The notes beneath the pieces were generated by a model. The model ran no database searches, was not told the DNA's origin, and saw only the letters and a list, made by a program, of their open reading frames with translations. From Chitinophaga sp. (GTDB lineage Bacteria; Bacteroidota; Bacteroidia; Chitinophagales; Chitinophagaceae), in the NCBI RefSeq assembly GCF_019236475.1, contig NZ_JAFAIX010000003.1, positions 248,001 through 312,000 on the forward strand: 64,000 nt of DNA. Reading direction: 5' to 3'. Position numbers and translations under genes: made by a program. The stretch's first letter is position 1. Every line of letters starts with the position of its first letter. Shown one piece after another: positions 51,785 to 62,267 of this stretch.

Positions 51785-54325
51785 TTACGAGAATAATTCT
51801 CCTTGTACATTGCTGTCATCCTCTGGATCTGGGTCCTCATCTTCCGACAACAATTCTGCACTGATTAAATCATCTCCGGCAATCCTTGTTCCTACTGCTT
51901 TCCAGCCAGTTACCTCAATGAACTCTGCCAGGTTGATTTCCTCCTCTTCAGGGCTGCGTTTCTTACCTGTTTTCAGGAGTACTACCGGTTGGGTATGGGT
52001 AGTCACCATTTCCAGGTAGTTGTTGGCGCCTTCCTTGATGAACAGGAATTTATTATTCAGTGTCTGTGTTTCTATGCGGAAGCGCTTCACATTGAACTGT
52101 TTCTTATCTGCATCAAAGTAGATGGCAGTAACAATTTTATCCGGACTGAATTTCTCGATGTATACCACATCATTAGATTCATAACGGTTGGTCAGTTCAT
52201 AATTGGTCAGCTCGTAGGTACCATTTTTAAAGGCAACAAAGATCTTATCTTCTCCTTCAAAGCTACCAATATACACACCACGTTCTTCTGTATTCAATCG
52301 ACCCGTTTCTGGATCATACCAGATTTTCTGGCCTGCCAGTGTGGATACGCCTTTCTCCTTGAATTTCACCCCGCGAATAGGATATTTCGTTACCTGGTTT
52401 CCCATGGAGTTACGTCCTTTGATCGCAATGGTTTCGAAGTACAGATCAAACTCTTTGTTTCTGGCAGAGCAGTTAGGACTGAGTTTGATGGTTACGACTT
52501 CCGCTTCCCCATTAGGGTTGGCTGAGAAGTAATGTACTTTGGAATTCTTCTCACCTTTATGTGCCAGTTCATATACCTTATCGCGGGTTACACCAGTAAC
52601 ATTGAAGCGTTTGGCATAGCTGACACCGGTTTTGCCTTCCACATAAATCATATTGTAGGTGGTACGTTCATCATTCTTGCGGAATATATCTACGTGAATG
52701 ATGTCCTTACCTACAAAGGTTTTATCTGCTACTTTGGTTACCACCATTTTACCATCTTTCAGGAAAACGATGACGTTATCCAGATCAGAACAATCTGCTA
52801 CAAATTCATCTTTCTTCAGGGAAGTACCAATGAAACCGTCTGCACGGTTTACATACAGTTTGGTATTGGCAATAGCCACCTGTTGTACCTGGATGGTATC
52901 GAAGGTCTTGATTTCTGTCAGACGCTCTTTTCCTTTACCATACTTCTTCAGCAATCCTTCATAATAAGTAATGGTATATTCAGTCAGGTTAGCCAGATCA
53001 TGTTTCACCTGCTTGATTTCGCCTTCAATACCTTTAATCTGTTCGGTGAGTTCGTTGATATCCAGACGGTAGATTCTACGTACAGGCTTTTCCGTTAGTT
53101 TCAGGATATCTTCACGAACGATAGCACGTTTGAGATTTTTCTTATAAGGGCCAAATCCTTTGTCAATCGCAGTAAGAACGGCTTCCCAATCTTTATGTTT
53201 TTGCTCCAGTTCCTTATAGATACCTTTCTCAAAGAATATTTTCTCCAGGGAGGTATAGTGCCATTTGTCTTCCAGTTCTGCCAGTTTAATTTCCAGTTCC
53301 TGTTTGAGCAGGTCTTTGGTAAAGTCAACCGATGATTTCAGGAGATCAGAAGCGGTGATGAATTGCGGTTTGTCTTCCACAATTACGCAAGCGTTAGGGG
53401 AGATAGAAATCTCACAGTCCGTAAATGCATACAACGCATCGATGGTGATATCTGGAGAAATGCCTGGCGCCAGTTGCACCTCAATTTCCACGTCTTTGGC
53501 AGTATTATCCACCACTTTACGGATCTTGATTTTACCGCTGTCGTTGGCTTTTACGATAGACTCCATCAACTGTGTGGTAGTGATACCGTAAGGAACATCC
53601 TTTACCAGGAGGGTCTTTTTATCTTTCTCTTCAATGTGTGCGCGTACTCTTACTTTACCTCCACGCTTACCATCATTGTAGTTCGCGACGTCTACCATCC
53701 CACCGGTCATGAAATCTGGGTAGAGATCAAATTTCCGGCCTCTCAGGTATTTGATAGCTGCATCCAGCAGCTCGTTGAAGTTATGTGGTAATATTTTGGT
53801 AGACAACCCTACGGCGATACCTTCCGCTCCCTGTGCTAACAGGAGTGGGAATTTCATCGGCAGAGAGAGGGGCTCGTTTTTGCGGCCATCATAGCTCAAC
53901 TGCCATTGGGTCGTTTTGCCATTGAAGGCTACATCCAGTGCAAATTTGGAAAGGCGTGCTTCAATATACCTTGCAGCAGCGGCATCATCCCCTGTTCTCA
54001 CATCTCCCCAGTTACCTTGGGTTTCGATGAGCAGGTCTTTCTGACCAAGATTTACAATGGCATCGCTGATGGATGCATCGCCATGGGGGTGATACTGCAT
54101 CGTTTGTCCGATCACGTTAGCCACTTTATTGAAGCGGCCATCATCCATTTCCTTCATAGCGTGCAGGATACGGCGCTGAACGGGTTTTAACCCATCTTCA
54201 ATGCTGGGAACCGCGCGCTCCAGGATTACATAGGAAGCATAATCCAGAAACCAGCTCTCATACATGCCGCCTACATGCGTGACATTATGCAGAGATTCGT
54301 CTGTTGTTTGATTTTCCATATCCAT
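51785..54325 (-). CDS. parC: DNA topoisomerase IV subunit A
   Basis: 846 residues. Type IIA breakage-reunion domain with LKPVQRRILHAM, DASISDAIVNLGQ, QGNWGD and catalytic Tyr120 in AAAARYIEARLSKFA. The tower, coiled-coil and C-terminal beta-pinwheel follow; the acidic tail EDEDPDPEDD is near the end. Pairs with the ParE protein encoded about 1.3 kb upstream to decatenate chromosomes. Length and the divergent helix region fit the Bacteroidota ParC branch rather than GyrA. Last gene of the parE-DUF1835-cupin-parC row. Confidence 0.9.
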   Translation of the reverse strand: MDMENQTTDESLHNVTHVGGMYESWFLDYASYVILERAVPSIEDGLKPVQRRILHAMKEMDDGRFNKVANVIGQTMQYHPHGDASISDAIVNLGQKDLLIETQGNWGDVRTGDDAAAARYIEARLSKFALDVAFNGKTTQWQLSYDGRKNEPLSLPMKFPLLLAQGAEGIAVGLSTKILPHNFNELLDAAIKYLRGRKFDLYPDFMTGGMVDVANYNDGKRGGKVRVRAHIEEKDKKTLLVKDVPYGITTTQLMESIVKANDSGKIKIRKVVDNTAKDVEIEVQLAPGISPDITIDALYAFTDCEISISPNACVIVEDKPQFITASDLLKSSVDFTKDLLKQELEIKLAELEDKWHYTSLEKIFFEKGIYKELEQKHKDWEAVLTAIDKGFGPYKKNLKRAIVREDILKLTEKPVRRIYRLDINELTEQIKGIEGEIKQVKHDLANLTEYTITYYEGLLKKYGKGKERLTEIKTFDTIQVQQVAIANTKLYVNRADGFIGTSLKKDEFVADCSDLDNVIVFLKDGKMVVTKVADKTFVGKDIIHVDIFRKNDERTTYNMIYVEGKTGVSYAKRFNVTGVTRDKVYELAHKGEKNSKVHYFSANPNGEAEVVTIKLSPNCSARNKEFDLYFETIAIKGRNSMGNQVTKYPIRGVKFKEKGVSTLAGQKIWYDPETGRLNTEERGVYIGSFEGEDKIFVAFKNGTYELTNYELTNRYESNDVVYIEKFSPDKIVTAIYFDADKKQFNVKRFRIETQTLNNKFLFIKEGANNYLEMVTTHTQPVVLLKTGKKRSPEEEEINLAEFIEVTGWKAVGTRIAGDDLISAELLSEDEDPDPEDDSNVQGELFS

Positions 54326-54333
54326 TATATCAC

Positions 54334-54738
54334 TTACGATTTTACTTTTATCATTTTTTCAAAATCCTCCCTCCATACACGTACACTGTCTTTCCGTACA
54401 TCGTCTATGGAGTTCAGTTCAATAAAACAGCAATCCGTCACCGCAATTAGCTGATGCCAGATGCGAATAGGGATTTCCACTCTCGCCGGCGCTGTTATCT
54501 CCGTAACAACAATTTCATCACCCTCCAACGGACACCAGTGAATTTCAGCGGTTCCACTAAACAGGTACATAATTTCCGGATTCTTATTAGCGCTGTGTCC
54601 TTCATGGTAATGCTGACCGCTGCTGCTGCCTGCATTCCTATAACACAACATGAATTCTCCAGTGCGTTGACAGTCCCATATATAGTTACTGCCTCTTTCA
54701 TCTGCACCATGCAGGGATACCGGTGTAATACTGATCAT
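54334..54738 (-). CDS. Cupin-fold protein
   Basis: 134 residues from ATG 54738. The stop of the previous gene and this start form TAATATG, which decides the start. Cupin features: SSGQHYHEGHSANKNPEIMY, FSGTAEIHWCPLEG and PARVEIPIRIWHQL. His pairs in HYHEGH could bind a metal. Similar to sugar-isomerase or WxcM-like cupins, but too short to assign. Located between DUF1835 and parC genes; no evident link with DNA topology. Confidence 0.75.
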   Translation of the reverse strand: MISITPVSLHGADERGSNYIWDCQRTGEFMLCYRNAGSSSGQHYHEGHSANKNPEIMYLFSGTAEIHWCPLEGDEIVVTEITAPARVEIPIRIWHQLIAVTDCCFIELNSIDDVRKDSVRVWREDFEKMIKVKS

Positions 54739-54739
54739 A

Positions 54740-55630
54740 TTATGCTGTGGCCTCGTTTGTTGGTGATGCCGGTGTTTCTCCACCTGGCTGTTTTACTTCA
54801 AAATCTCGGACAGTCTTCAGTTCTCCCTTGCTTTCTAACTTGCCTTCCTTCACCAGTTCTTTCAATCGCCATGCAAGGAACAAATCCATTACAGGATACT
54901 TCAGCTTGCCACTCACCTGGTTGGCTACACGCCAAGCTTTGATAAACTCTTTGCCAGTTTGCGCTAGCAGATCTTTATCATAGAAAGTGGTAGCTTCTCC
55001 TTTCAGCTTCTTACCACCTTCCAGCAAGCGTATACCCGCATTTTCATTCATCAGGCGATGCCATTCATCCCCGTCCAGCTCATATTCAGCCAGAGATACA
55101 GGCCTTGCCAATTTTTTCGCTTTCAGGAATTCCTTGGGCAGAATCTGGTGCAGATGGGTAGGATAAAATACTGCCCCTTTTTCATTCAGGAAGGGAAGAT
55201 TATTCAGGTAAATTATATGAATACGTCCGGCGAAATCGTATAGTTTGCTGACCAACCAATAGTAGCCGGTTACGTCGCGGGCATTTTGCCCGGCCCATAT
55301 CCAGACTTCCAGTTCGGGGTCTTCTTTCAACTGTGTTTTCAAGGTAAGGAAACGCGCCTCATCTTCAGAATGTTCCGGCTCTTCCGGTTCAGGAGTTGGG
55401 GCTTCTTCAAATATTTCCTGTGCCACTGCTGCCGGACCAATGCCCTGCAACTGCTGCCACCATTGTTGTCGTAAAGCCTGACCATCCTTGGTATCCAGGA
55501 TAAACAGCGGGCCTACAGAGAGGTCATCTTCAAAACAAAGAATATCCCCTTGCATTTTCTCGTCCATTCCCACTGCTTCCGCCAACACCGCCACGGATGG
55601 CTGACCAAACACAATATGCTTTAAGCTCAT
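54740..55630 (-). CDS. DUF1835 domain protein (with DUF3658-like C-terminus)
   Basis: 296 residues. N-terminal DUF1835 pattern: IVFGQPSVAVLAEAVGM, GDILCFEDDLSVGPLFILD. An acidic linker APTPEPEEPEHSEDEA follows; then ELEVWIWAGQNARDVTGYYW and LKYPVMDLFLAWRLKELVKE, as in the DUF3658 part. Soluble, with no signal peptide. Function unknown. It lies 24 bases downstream of parE and its stop is next to the cupin gene start, so all are probably on one transcript. Confidence 0.82.
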   Translation of the reverse strand: MSLKHIVFGQPSVAVLAEAVGMDEKMQGDILCFEDDLSVGPLFILDTKDGQALRQQWWQQLQGIGPAAVAQEIFEEAPTPEPEEPEHSEDEARFLTLKTQLKEDPELEVWIWAGQNARDVTGYYWLVSKLYDFAGRIHIIYLNNLPFLNEKGAVFYPTHLHQILPKEFLKAKKLARPVSLAEYELDGDEWHRLMNENAGIRLLEGGKKLKGEATTFYDKDLLAQTGKEFIKAWRVANQVSGKLKYPVMDLFLAWRLKELVKEGKLESKGELKTVRDFEVKQPGGETPASPTNEATA

Positions 55631-55654
55631 ACGATCTCGTAATTTCTTGACAAA

Positions 55655-57556
55655 CTATTCTTCTATCAGGTCTTTTTCATAGCGCAGGTTGTTGATGATA
55701 AACTCCTGCCTTGCCTGTGTATTTTTACCCATATAGTATTCCAGCAGTTTCTGGATATGGATGTCTTTCGATAAAATGATTGGCTCTATACGCATATCAT
55801 CCCCGATAAATCGGCCGAATTCCTCCGGAGAAATCTCTCCCAATCCTTTAAATCGGGTAATTTCAGGTTTACTACCCAATTTCTTCACTGCCTTCTGCTT
55901 CTCCTCCTCACTGTAGCAATAAATAGTCTCCTGCTTATTACGTACACGGAACAACGGTGTTTCTAGTATATACACGTGCCCATTCTTCACCAGATCAGGG
56001 AAGAATTGCAAGAAGAAAGTCAAAATCAACAAACGGATGTGCATACCATCCACGTCGGCATCGGTGGCTACCACAATGTTGTTGTAACGCAGCCCTTCCA
56101 GCCCTTCTTCAATATTGAGCGCATGCTGCAATAAGTTGAACTCTTCGTTCTCGTATACGATCTTCTTGGTAAGCCCAAAACTGTTCAGCGGTTTACCACG
56201 TAAGCTAAACACCGCCTGCGTTTCCACGTTACGAGATTTCGTAATGGAACCACTCGCAGAATCACCTTCCGTAATGAATATAGTCGTATTCAATCTACGT
56301 GTTTCATTCTCTGCTTTCTCCTTACCAGAAAACTCTTCGTTCAGGTGAATGCGACAGTCACGCAGTTTGCGGTTATGCAGATTCGCTTTTTTAGCTCTTT
56401 CGTTGGCCAGTTTTTTAATCCCTGCCAACTCCTTACGCTCCCTTTCACTCTGCTCAATACGCTTCTTCAGCGCTTCCGCTACTGCGGAATTACGATGCAA
56501 GAAATCATCCAAGTGCTTGGACAAGAAATCCAACACAAACGCCTTCATGGAAGGACCTCCTTCATACACTGTCAGAGAGCCCAACTTGGTTTTAGTCTGG
56601 GATTCAAATACTGGCTCTTGTACACGCACAGAAACTGCGGCACAGATAGATGCCCTGATATCCGTTGCGTCATAATCTTTCTTATAGAAATCACGCACCG
56701 TTTTCACAAACGCCTCTCTGAAAGCCGCCAAATGCGTACCACCCTGGGTAGTATGCTGACCGTTTACAAAAGAGTAATATTCTTCTCCATATTGATTTTC
56801 GTGGGTGATAGCCACTTCAATATCTTCCCCTTTCAAGTGAATGATCGGATAGCGCAGGTCTTCCTCATTCGTTTTACGCTGCAGCAAATCCAACAATCCA
56901 TTCTTAGAAAGATACTTCTTACCATTGAAACTGATGGTCAAACCCGCATTCAGGAAGCAATAATTCCAGATCTGGTTCTCCAAGAATTCAGGGATATACC
57001 TGAAGTTCTTAAATACCGTTTCATCCGGCGTAAAAGTCACCAAGGTACCGTTACCTTCAGTAGTCGATGTCTCCTTATGATCCTTTACCAACACTCCTCT
57101 CTCAAATTCTGCAGCTTTTAACCTGCCATCACGGACTGATTGTACCCGGAAGGAACTAGACAACGCGTTTACCGCCTTGGTACCCACCCCGTTCAAACCT
57201 ACCGATTTCTGAAAGGCCTTACTATCATATTTAGCACCAGTGTTGATCTTACTCACCACGTCTACCACTTTCCCCAATGGAATCCCACGCCCATAATCTC
57301 GCACCGATACGGTATGCTCCGTTACCTTAATATCGATCTGTTTACCAAAGCCCATGGTGTGCTCATCGATACAGTTATCCGTTACCTCTTTCAGTAGGAT
57401 GTAAATACCATCATCCATACTAGAACCATCCCCCAACTTACCAATGTACATACCTGGCCGGAGGCGGATATGCTCCCGCCAGTCCAGCGACCTGATGGAG
57501 TCTTCCGTATAGGAAGCAAATAGATCCTTATTATCCGTTTTATCCGTATTTGCCAT
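55655..57556 (-). CDS. parE: DNA topoisomerase IV subunit B
   Basis: 633 residues. GHKL ATPase: [50 protein letters not shown] and [17 protein letters not shown]. Transducer domain, then TOPRIM with [11 protein letters not shown] (Glu near residue 431) and the DxD of [12 protein letters not shown] near 501. Shorter than GyrB, without the long insert, as expected for ParE. Head of the row that leads to parC. Confidence 0.92.
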   Translation of the reverse strand: MANTDKTDNKDLFASYTEDSIRSLDWREHIRLRPGMYIGKLGDGSSMDDGIYILLKEVTDNCIDEHTMGFGKQIDIKVTEHTVSVRDYGRGIPLGKVVDVVSKINTGAKYDSKAFQKSVGLNGVGTKAVNALSSSFRVQSVRDGRLKAAEFERGVLVKDHKETSTTEGNGTLVTFTPDETVFKNFRYIPEFLENQIWNYCFLNAGLTISFNGKKYLSKNGLLDLLQRKTNEEDLRYPIIHLKGEDIEVAITHENQYGEEYYSFVNGQHTTQGGTHLAAFREAFVKTVRDFYKKDYDATDIRASICAAVSVRVQEPVFESQTKTKLGSLTVYEGGPSMKAFVLDFLSKHLDDFLHRNSAVAEALKKRIEQSERERKELAGIKKLANERAKKANLHNRKLRDCRIHLNEEFSGKEKAENETRRLNTTIFITEGDSASGSITKSRNVETQAVFSLRGKPLNSFGLTKKIVYENEEFNLLQHALNIEEGLEGLRYNNIVVATDADVDGMHIRLLILTFFLQFFPDLVKNGHVYILETPLFRVRNKQETIYCYSEEEKQKAVKKLGSKPEITRFKGLGEISPEEFGRFIGDDMRIEPIILSKDIHIQKLLEYYMGKNTQARQEFIINNLRYEKDLIEE

Positions 57557-57787
57557 AATATATTAAAGTTTCCTATATACTTATGCTGTTTTTTGTCAAT
57601 CCCACCCACCTGCTCTACTAAATCTTTTAGCAAAATGGGATTACAGGCAAAAATAATGGATTCAGTGAATCAACCCAAGTATAAGATAGATAAATAAAAA
57701 AATACACCCATATAATCTGATTATATTATTTTTATTACTATATTTACCTAAGACACCATATATCCAGAAATCCTAACCTATGCACCT

Positions 57788-57937
57788 ATGAAAACATTAT
57801 TTCTTATTATCTCCCTGACCCTTATTGCTGCTGCTTATATTGCTTCTCGCTACATTCGTAAAGAACAAGAAAGCAATGTAGGAAACAAACTCCTCCAACT
57901 GATCCGGAAGTTTGATTCCTGGCAAATGATGCGGTAA
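57788..57937 (+). CDS. Small single-pass membrane protein (49 aa)
   Basis: MKTLFLIISL then TLIAAAYIASRYIRKE: one membrane helix followed by a basic and polar tail with FDSWQMM at the end. ATG 57788 with the ATG at 57780 closed by TGA after three codons. No family known to me. A second tiny membrane protein with the same MKT-FL beginning and IRR ending lies 113 bases downstream, so the two may be paralogues. Confidence 0.5.
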   Translation: MKTLFLIISLTLIAAAYIASRYIRKEQESNVGNKLLQLIRKFDSWQMMR

Positions 57938-58050
57938 GGAAGCAATTGTTAAATTTTTACTTCCGGTTAACCGGCTCTTCTACAATACCTGAACCAATGA
58001 ATTTTCAGCATGGCTCTGGCAGATTATGTTCATCATTAATCCCCGATCCT

Positions 58051-58143
58051 ATGAAAACTGGTTTTCTTTTCAAAAGTGCCTGTCTGTTGATTGCAGCAAT
58101 GGTACTGCTCGCACACCTGATCCGCCGATATGTGAAGAGCTAA
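58051..58143 (+). CDS. Very small membrane protein (30 aa)
   Basis: MKTGFLFKSA then CLLIAAMVLLAHLIRRYVKS: single helix with a positive C-terminus. The upstream bases (CCTATGAAAAC) equal those ahead of the gene at 57788. Too short to prove coding; supported only by resemblance to its neighbour and by the following terminator. Confidence 0.4.
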   Translation: MKTGFLFKSACLLIAAMVLLAHLIRRYVKS

Positions 58144-58170
58144 TTTCACTCCCAGGCATCCGTATTACAA

Positions 58171-58207
58171 AAAAGAGGCTGTCCATCATGATTGAACAGC
58201 CTCTTTT
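58171..58207. terminator. Bidirectional terminator
   Basis: AAAAGAGGCTGT / ACAGCCTCTTTT around a 13-base loop, between the tiny membrane protein genes and the response regulator gene. Confidence 0.8.
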
Positions 58208-58227
58208 AATTCATTTATCCGGAAAAA

Positions 58228-58860
58228 TTACCTGTTATAGTATTTGTTAACAGCATCAGTTCTGCTGCGTACGTGGAGTTTTTCATAGATATTATGTACG
58301 TGTCTGCGCACAGTTTCAATACTGATAAACAGATTGCTGGCAATCTCCTTATATAAAAATCCTTTTGATAACTGATCCAGGATTTCTTTTTCGCGCGTCG
58401 TCAGTGCCTCCAATGCCGGATTAGGCTTGGCCTGCTTCTGGAAAAAGGCAACTACCCTTCTCGCAATCTGCGAACTCATAGGACTTCCTCCTTCATGTAA
58501 ATCACGAATCGCTTCCAGTAATTCACCAGGAGAGGTTTTCTTCAGAATGTAACCACTAGCGCCAGCCTCCAGTGCATTGAAAATCTTGTCATCATCCTCA
58601 TAAACCGTCAGCATCATAAACTGCATGTCCTGATACTCTGCCTTCAGCCGTGCAATACATTCAATACCATTCATACCTCCGGGCAGGTTGAAATCCATCA
58701 GCACCACATTCGGTAATAATTGAGGGATTTGTTCCAGTGCGGTTTCTGCATTATTGAAAGTGCCAACACAGGCATATCCGTCAGAACCATTAATCAGCAA
58801 TTCCATAGCCGTGCGAATATCATGGTTATCCTCTACTATCGCAATAGAGATAATATCCAT
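58228..58860 (-). CDS. NarL/LuxR-family response regulator
   Basis: 210 residues from ATG 58860, preceded by AGGA; an in-frame ATG at 58896 would add 12 residues. Receiver domain with IVEDNHDIR, phosphate-accepting Asp56 in LMDFNLP, Thr in MLTVYEDDDK and Lys in YILKKTSPGE. C-terminal LuxR HTH: ALTTREKEILDQLSKGFLYK, ISIETVRRHVHNIYEKLHVR. Partner of the histidine kinase ending 82 bases upstream; target genes unknown. Confidence 0.9.
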   Translation of the reverse strand: MDIISIAIVEDNHDIRTAMELLINGSDGYACVGTFNNAETALEQIPQLLPNVVLMDFNLPGGMNGIECIARLKAEYQDMQFMMLTVYEDDDKIFNALEAGASGYILKKTSPGELLEAIRDLHEGGSPMSSQIARRVVAFFQKQAKPNPALEALTTREKEILDQLSKGFLYKEIASNLFISIETVRRHVHNIYEKLHVRSRTDAVNKYYNR

Positions 58861-58942
58861 GTTATCCTGGGACTTCTTCTTTGAGTATACCGTCATGTTT
58901 TAGTAATTCTAACACTTAAATGTTACTTGTAACAAATGTATG

Positions 58943-61900
58943 TCAATTTAGTGGGATATCGAGAAAAACTATCGTTCCGTTGTTGGATGTAATCTCTGCA
59001 TTGCCCCCTACAGCCTGCGCTCTCTTCTGTATATTCTTTAGTCCATTGCCGAATAACCTTACCTTCTCCTGATCAAATCCTTGACCATTGTCTTTAATCA
59101 TGATGGTCATATTCCTGTTGTTCATCTTTATTTCTATCATCACTTCCGTGGCCTTCGCGTGCTTCACCACATTGTGCAGCGATTCCTTTACTGCTAAGTA
59201 AATATTTCTTCTGGTTCCCCCACTCAGCTTGATATTCGGGATCGTATCCGGAATGTAAAACTGATGCGTTATATGTGCATGCTCCAAGAAATCAGCCGCA
59301 AAACTGCGCATATAGGCAATCAAATTGGCCAGCGAGTCATTGGATGAATTCATAGCCCAGATGATTTCACTCATCTTGTCTACCATCTCCCCTGCCGTCT
59401 CTGATATACGCTCTATCTCGCGCGTCTGTGATGTATCCTGTATTTTCCGTTTTGCTATCTCACTCAATAAGCGGATGGTCGACAGTCCAGATCCCAAGTC
59501 GTCGTGCATATCACTACTGATACGCGCACGCTCCTGATCCACGGCCTGCTCCTTCTCCAATTTCAGCTTCTCATGACGAATCTTATAATCAAGATACAAG
59601 GTAGAAAAATAATAAGCAATACCTAGCAATAATAACAACAATAAAAATCTAAACCACAAGGATTGCCAGAACGGTATCCGAATCAATATCTCTAAAGTAG
59701 TAGGCGTGGCATTCCAAATATCATCATTGTTGGACGCCCGCACTTTAAAGGTGTATTTTCCCGGATGTAAATTGGTATAACGCGCCATCCTGAATGTCCC
59801 TCCATCTACCCAATCTTCATCCGCCCCCTCTAACTTATACTGCACCCGGTTCTTCGGCGGATTAGTATACTCCAGCGGCACAAACTCTATGGCAATCGTA
59901 TTCTGATTATATGGCAACTCTACTTTCTTCAACAACGATACTACGGTATCAGATTCATATGGTTTGTCCAAGACTTCCATCCGCCGTATCACCACTTTTG
60001 GATAATAAGGATTGTTCCGGAAATTCTTAGGATAAAAACCATTCACACCTCGTATACCTCCGAAAAACAGTTCGCCGTCAACGGATTTGTAAAAGGCGCC
60101 GGTGTTGAATTCGTTCGACTGCAACCCATCTTCATGGTTAAATGAAGTGATCTCGTTGGTCTGCATGTTAATCTGCGACAAGCCTTTATTATGGCTCACC
60201 CACACCCTATCCTTATCATCCAATAACACACCATAGATATAATCATTGATGAGCTTAGGATTATCGTAACTGTTGAAATGCTGTATGATTTGGTCCTGCT
60301 CATTCAATACGAATAAGCCTTTCGTTCCCGCTACCAATGCCTGTTTATGGGAATTTTTGGTGATAGACTTCACCATGGTGCCTTCTGGCAATACCACTTT
60401 GTTCCATCTACTACTCCCCGTATGACGCACAAACACAGCCGAACGTGTACCTGCATACTGGTTGCCCATCATATCTTCATAATAGGCGGTGAGCAATTCA
60501 TCCCCGAAATCATGTACCATACTCACTTTATAGCGACCGCCATCTTCCGTAAACATCAATAAATAATGCCCATAGTTGAAGTACACTTCTCCATTCTGAC
60601 GCTTGAAAAGGAATGGCAGTCTATTCGGATCATCCGGCAACCCCATCTTCTTCACATGCTGGGTGAGATCAGTGAAATTGCGGGATATTACATTGAATAA
60701 CCCTATATGCATTCCGGTAAAACTGAGCCAGATATGCTCATAATCCTCCCGGCAAATCGCTGCTAAATCATTTCCCGGAAACTTGCCCGGATAGGTTTCA
60801 TTGGAAATGCGCTCCAGGAAACGTCCTCCTTCTTCATATACGTTCAGTCCGTCCCGCATCAGGCCCACATAGAGTTTGCCGTCGTCATGCTTGTACACGG
60901 ACATACACATATTATGCGTGATATACGGAGATCTATAAAGATTGAATACTTTTTTATGAGGAGAATATTTCTTTATCCCATCTCCATCTGTGCCCACCCA
61001 CATGTTATCCGAGGCATCCCTGTATAAGAAGATGACATCGTTGAAGGAATGTGTCTCAAACGTATTGAAACTTACAATGTGCCGGATAATTTCATTCCTG
61101 GCAATACTATATATCAATACGCCGTCATTGCCACCAATCCAGGCATTGCCGTCGTGGTCCAACTCTACTACCTTGGGTACAAATGCTTCTCCCCGCTCAT
61201 TGCGTACGTCAAACGCTAGATCGCTGAACTTATTCCGCTTTTTATTGAAGATGGTAATATGCCCTGCACTGACGATAATTAAGGAATCCCGGTTCAGACT
61301 TCTCATCACCGGACGTTGTCCCACTCCTGGCAAACAAAATATCTGTAATTGCGCTGTCTTGACGTTCAATGCCAGCATCTCGCCCGGCTGATAATTCATC
61401 CAGATCTGATCACCGTCTTTATAAGCGACGGTGGGCACAATGCCACTCTGCTGAAACTGCCGCGGATAGGCAATAATCCGTTTGGTTCGGAATGAATCCC
61501 GGTCCACAACATAAATACCTTTCATCGGACGCCAGATCCAATAACTGCGGGTAGCAGTATCTTCTCCTAACACCCGGAATTTATAGAGCGCATCCCGCTC
61601 TGCCGTGTTGATATTGGCTTTTAAAGTATCCGGAAATACTTCTCTGAAGCGATTACTGTATTTATCATAGATACAAACGCCGTTGTTATGAGCGAGCAAC
61701 AGGCGATTGCGACTATCCTTAAAAAAGGAATAGCCCTTATAGCCACTCAGGTCAAACCGGTTGATAACGGCCCTGTTCCCGTTAATCGTCCGGGGTACTA
61801 GCTCTCCTTTCCCGTCTCCAGGCTTAATTTGAACAGTAGGCTTATATCGATATTCATTGAATATATACCCGTCGAATCGGTTGATACCATCCCTGGTGGC

Positions 61901-62122
61901 AAACCACATGAATCCTTGGTCGTCCTGGGCGATATCATAGACGGAACTTTGGGAAAGTCCCTCATTGACACTATAGCTGTCGAATATATACGGTTTTTCC
62001 TGGGCGCGCAATAAACTCACCGGTATTAGGCATAGGCAGATCAGGAAGAGTATTTTCAGTTTACGCGGTAAGTGCACGATGGTTTTAGTGTTAATGACAG
62101 TAAGCAGGTTATGGTGCTTCAT
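58943..62122 (-). CDS. Two-component sensor histidine kinase with reg_prop propeller and Y_Y_Y domain
   Basis: 1059 residues. Signal sequence, then a large periplasmic double propeller of reg_prop repeats (DDQGFMWFATRDGINRFDGY, DNMWVGTDGDGIKKYSP, DRVWVSHNKGLSQI), a Y_Y_Y domain near 740-810, one membrane segment near 830, HisKA_3 with phospho-His near 871 (ISSDMHDDLGSGLSTIRLLS) and a HATPase ending GNGLKNIQKRAQAVGGNAEI. Unlike hybrid systems it has no receiver or HTH; the separate response regulator follows. Sensors of this form usually detect glycan fragments. The ATG at 62122 touches the -7 box; a GTG at codon 16 (62077) would give a better signal peptide and leader. Confidence 0.9.
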   Translation of the reverse strand: MKHHNLLTVINTKTIVHLPRKLKILFLICLCLIPVSLLRAQEKPYIFDSYSVNEGLSQSSVYDIAQDDQGFMWFATRDGINRFDGYIFNEYRYKPTVQIKPGDGKGELVPRTINGNRAVINRFDLSGYKGYSFFKDSRNRLLLAHNNGVCIYDKYSNRFREVFPDTLKANINTAERDALYKFRVLGEDTATRSYWIWRPMKGIYVVDRDSFRTKRIIAYPRQFQQSGIVPTVAYKDGDQIWMNYQPGEMLALNVKTAQLQIFCLPGVGQRPVMRSLNRDSLIIVSAGHITIFNKKRNKFSDLAFDVRNERGEAFVPKVVELDHDGNAWIGGNDGVLIYSIARNEIIRHIVSFNTFETHSFNDVIFLYRDASDNMWVGTDGDGIKKYSPHKKVFNLYRSPYITHNMCMSVYKHDDGKLYVGLMRDGLNVYEEGGRFLERISNETYPGKFPGNDLAAICREDYEHIWLSFTGMHIGLFNVISRNFTDLTQHVKKMGLPDDPNRLPFLFKRQNGEVYFNYGHYLLMFTEDGGRYKVSMVHDFGDELLTAYYEDMMGNQYAGTRSAVFVRHTGSSRWNKVVLPEGTMVKSITKNSHKQALVAGTKGLFVLNEQDQIIQHFNSYDNPKLINDYIYGVLLDDKDRVWVSHNKGLSQINMQTNEITSFNHEDGLQSNEFNTGAFYKSVDGELFFGGIRGVNGFYPKNFRNNPYYPKVVIRRMEVLDKPYESDTVVSLLKKVELPYNQNTIAIEFVPLEYTNPPKNRVQYKLEGADEDWVDGGTFRMARYTNLHPGKYTFKVRASNNDDIWNATPTTLEILIRIPFWQSLWFRFLLLLLLLGIAYYFSTLYLDYKIRHEKLKLEKEQAVDQERARISSDMHDDLGSGLSTIRLLSEIAKRKIQDTSQTREIERISETAGEMVDKMSEIIWAMNSSNDSLANLIAYMRSFAADFLEHAHITHQFYIPDTIPNIKLSGGTRRNIYLAVKESLHNVVKHAKATEVMIEIKMNNRNMTIMIKDNGQGFDQEKVRLFGNGLKNIQKRAQAVGGNAEITSNNGTIVFLDIPLN

Positions 62123-62123
62123 G

Positions 62124-62131
62124 CAAATATA
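62124..62131 (-). promoter_or_regulatory. -7 box at the histidine kinase start
   Basis: TATATTTG (minus strand), exact TAnnTTTG match, separated by a single base from the ATG at 62122. Transcription would begin inside the annotated coding region, favouring the later GTG start. Confidence 0.4.
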
Positions 62132-62267
62132 TAAATCTGCGCCACACTTTATAGCAATTTTGTAATTTTCTTCCCGCTTAACAGATTGGAAATAAATATT
62201 ATAACTTATGTCAAATTTCAGACACGGTGGCTATCCCCATCTCCCTAATTCTCTGCAGTGGCGCATT

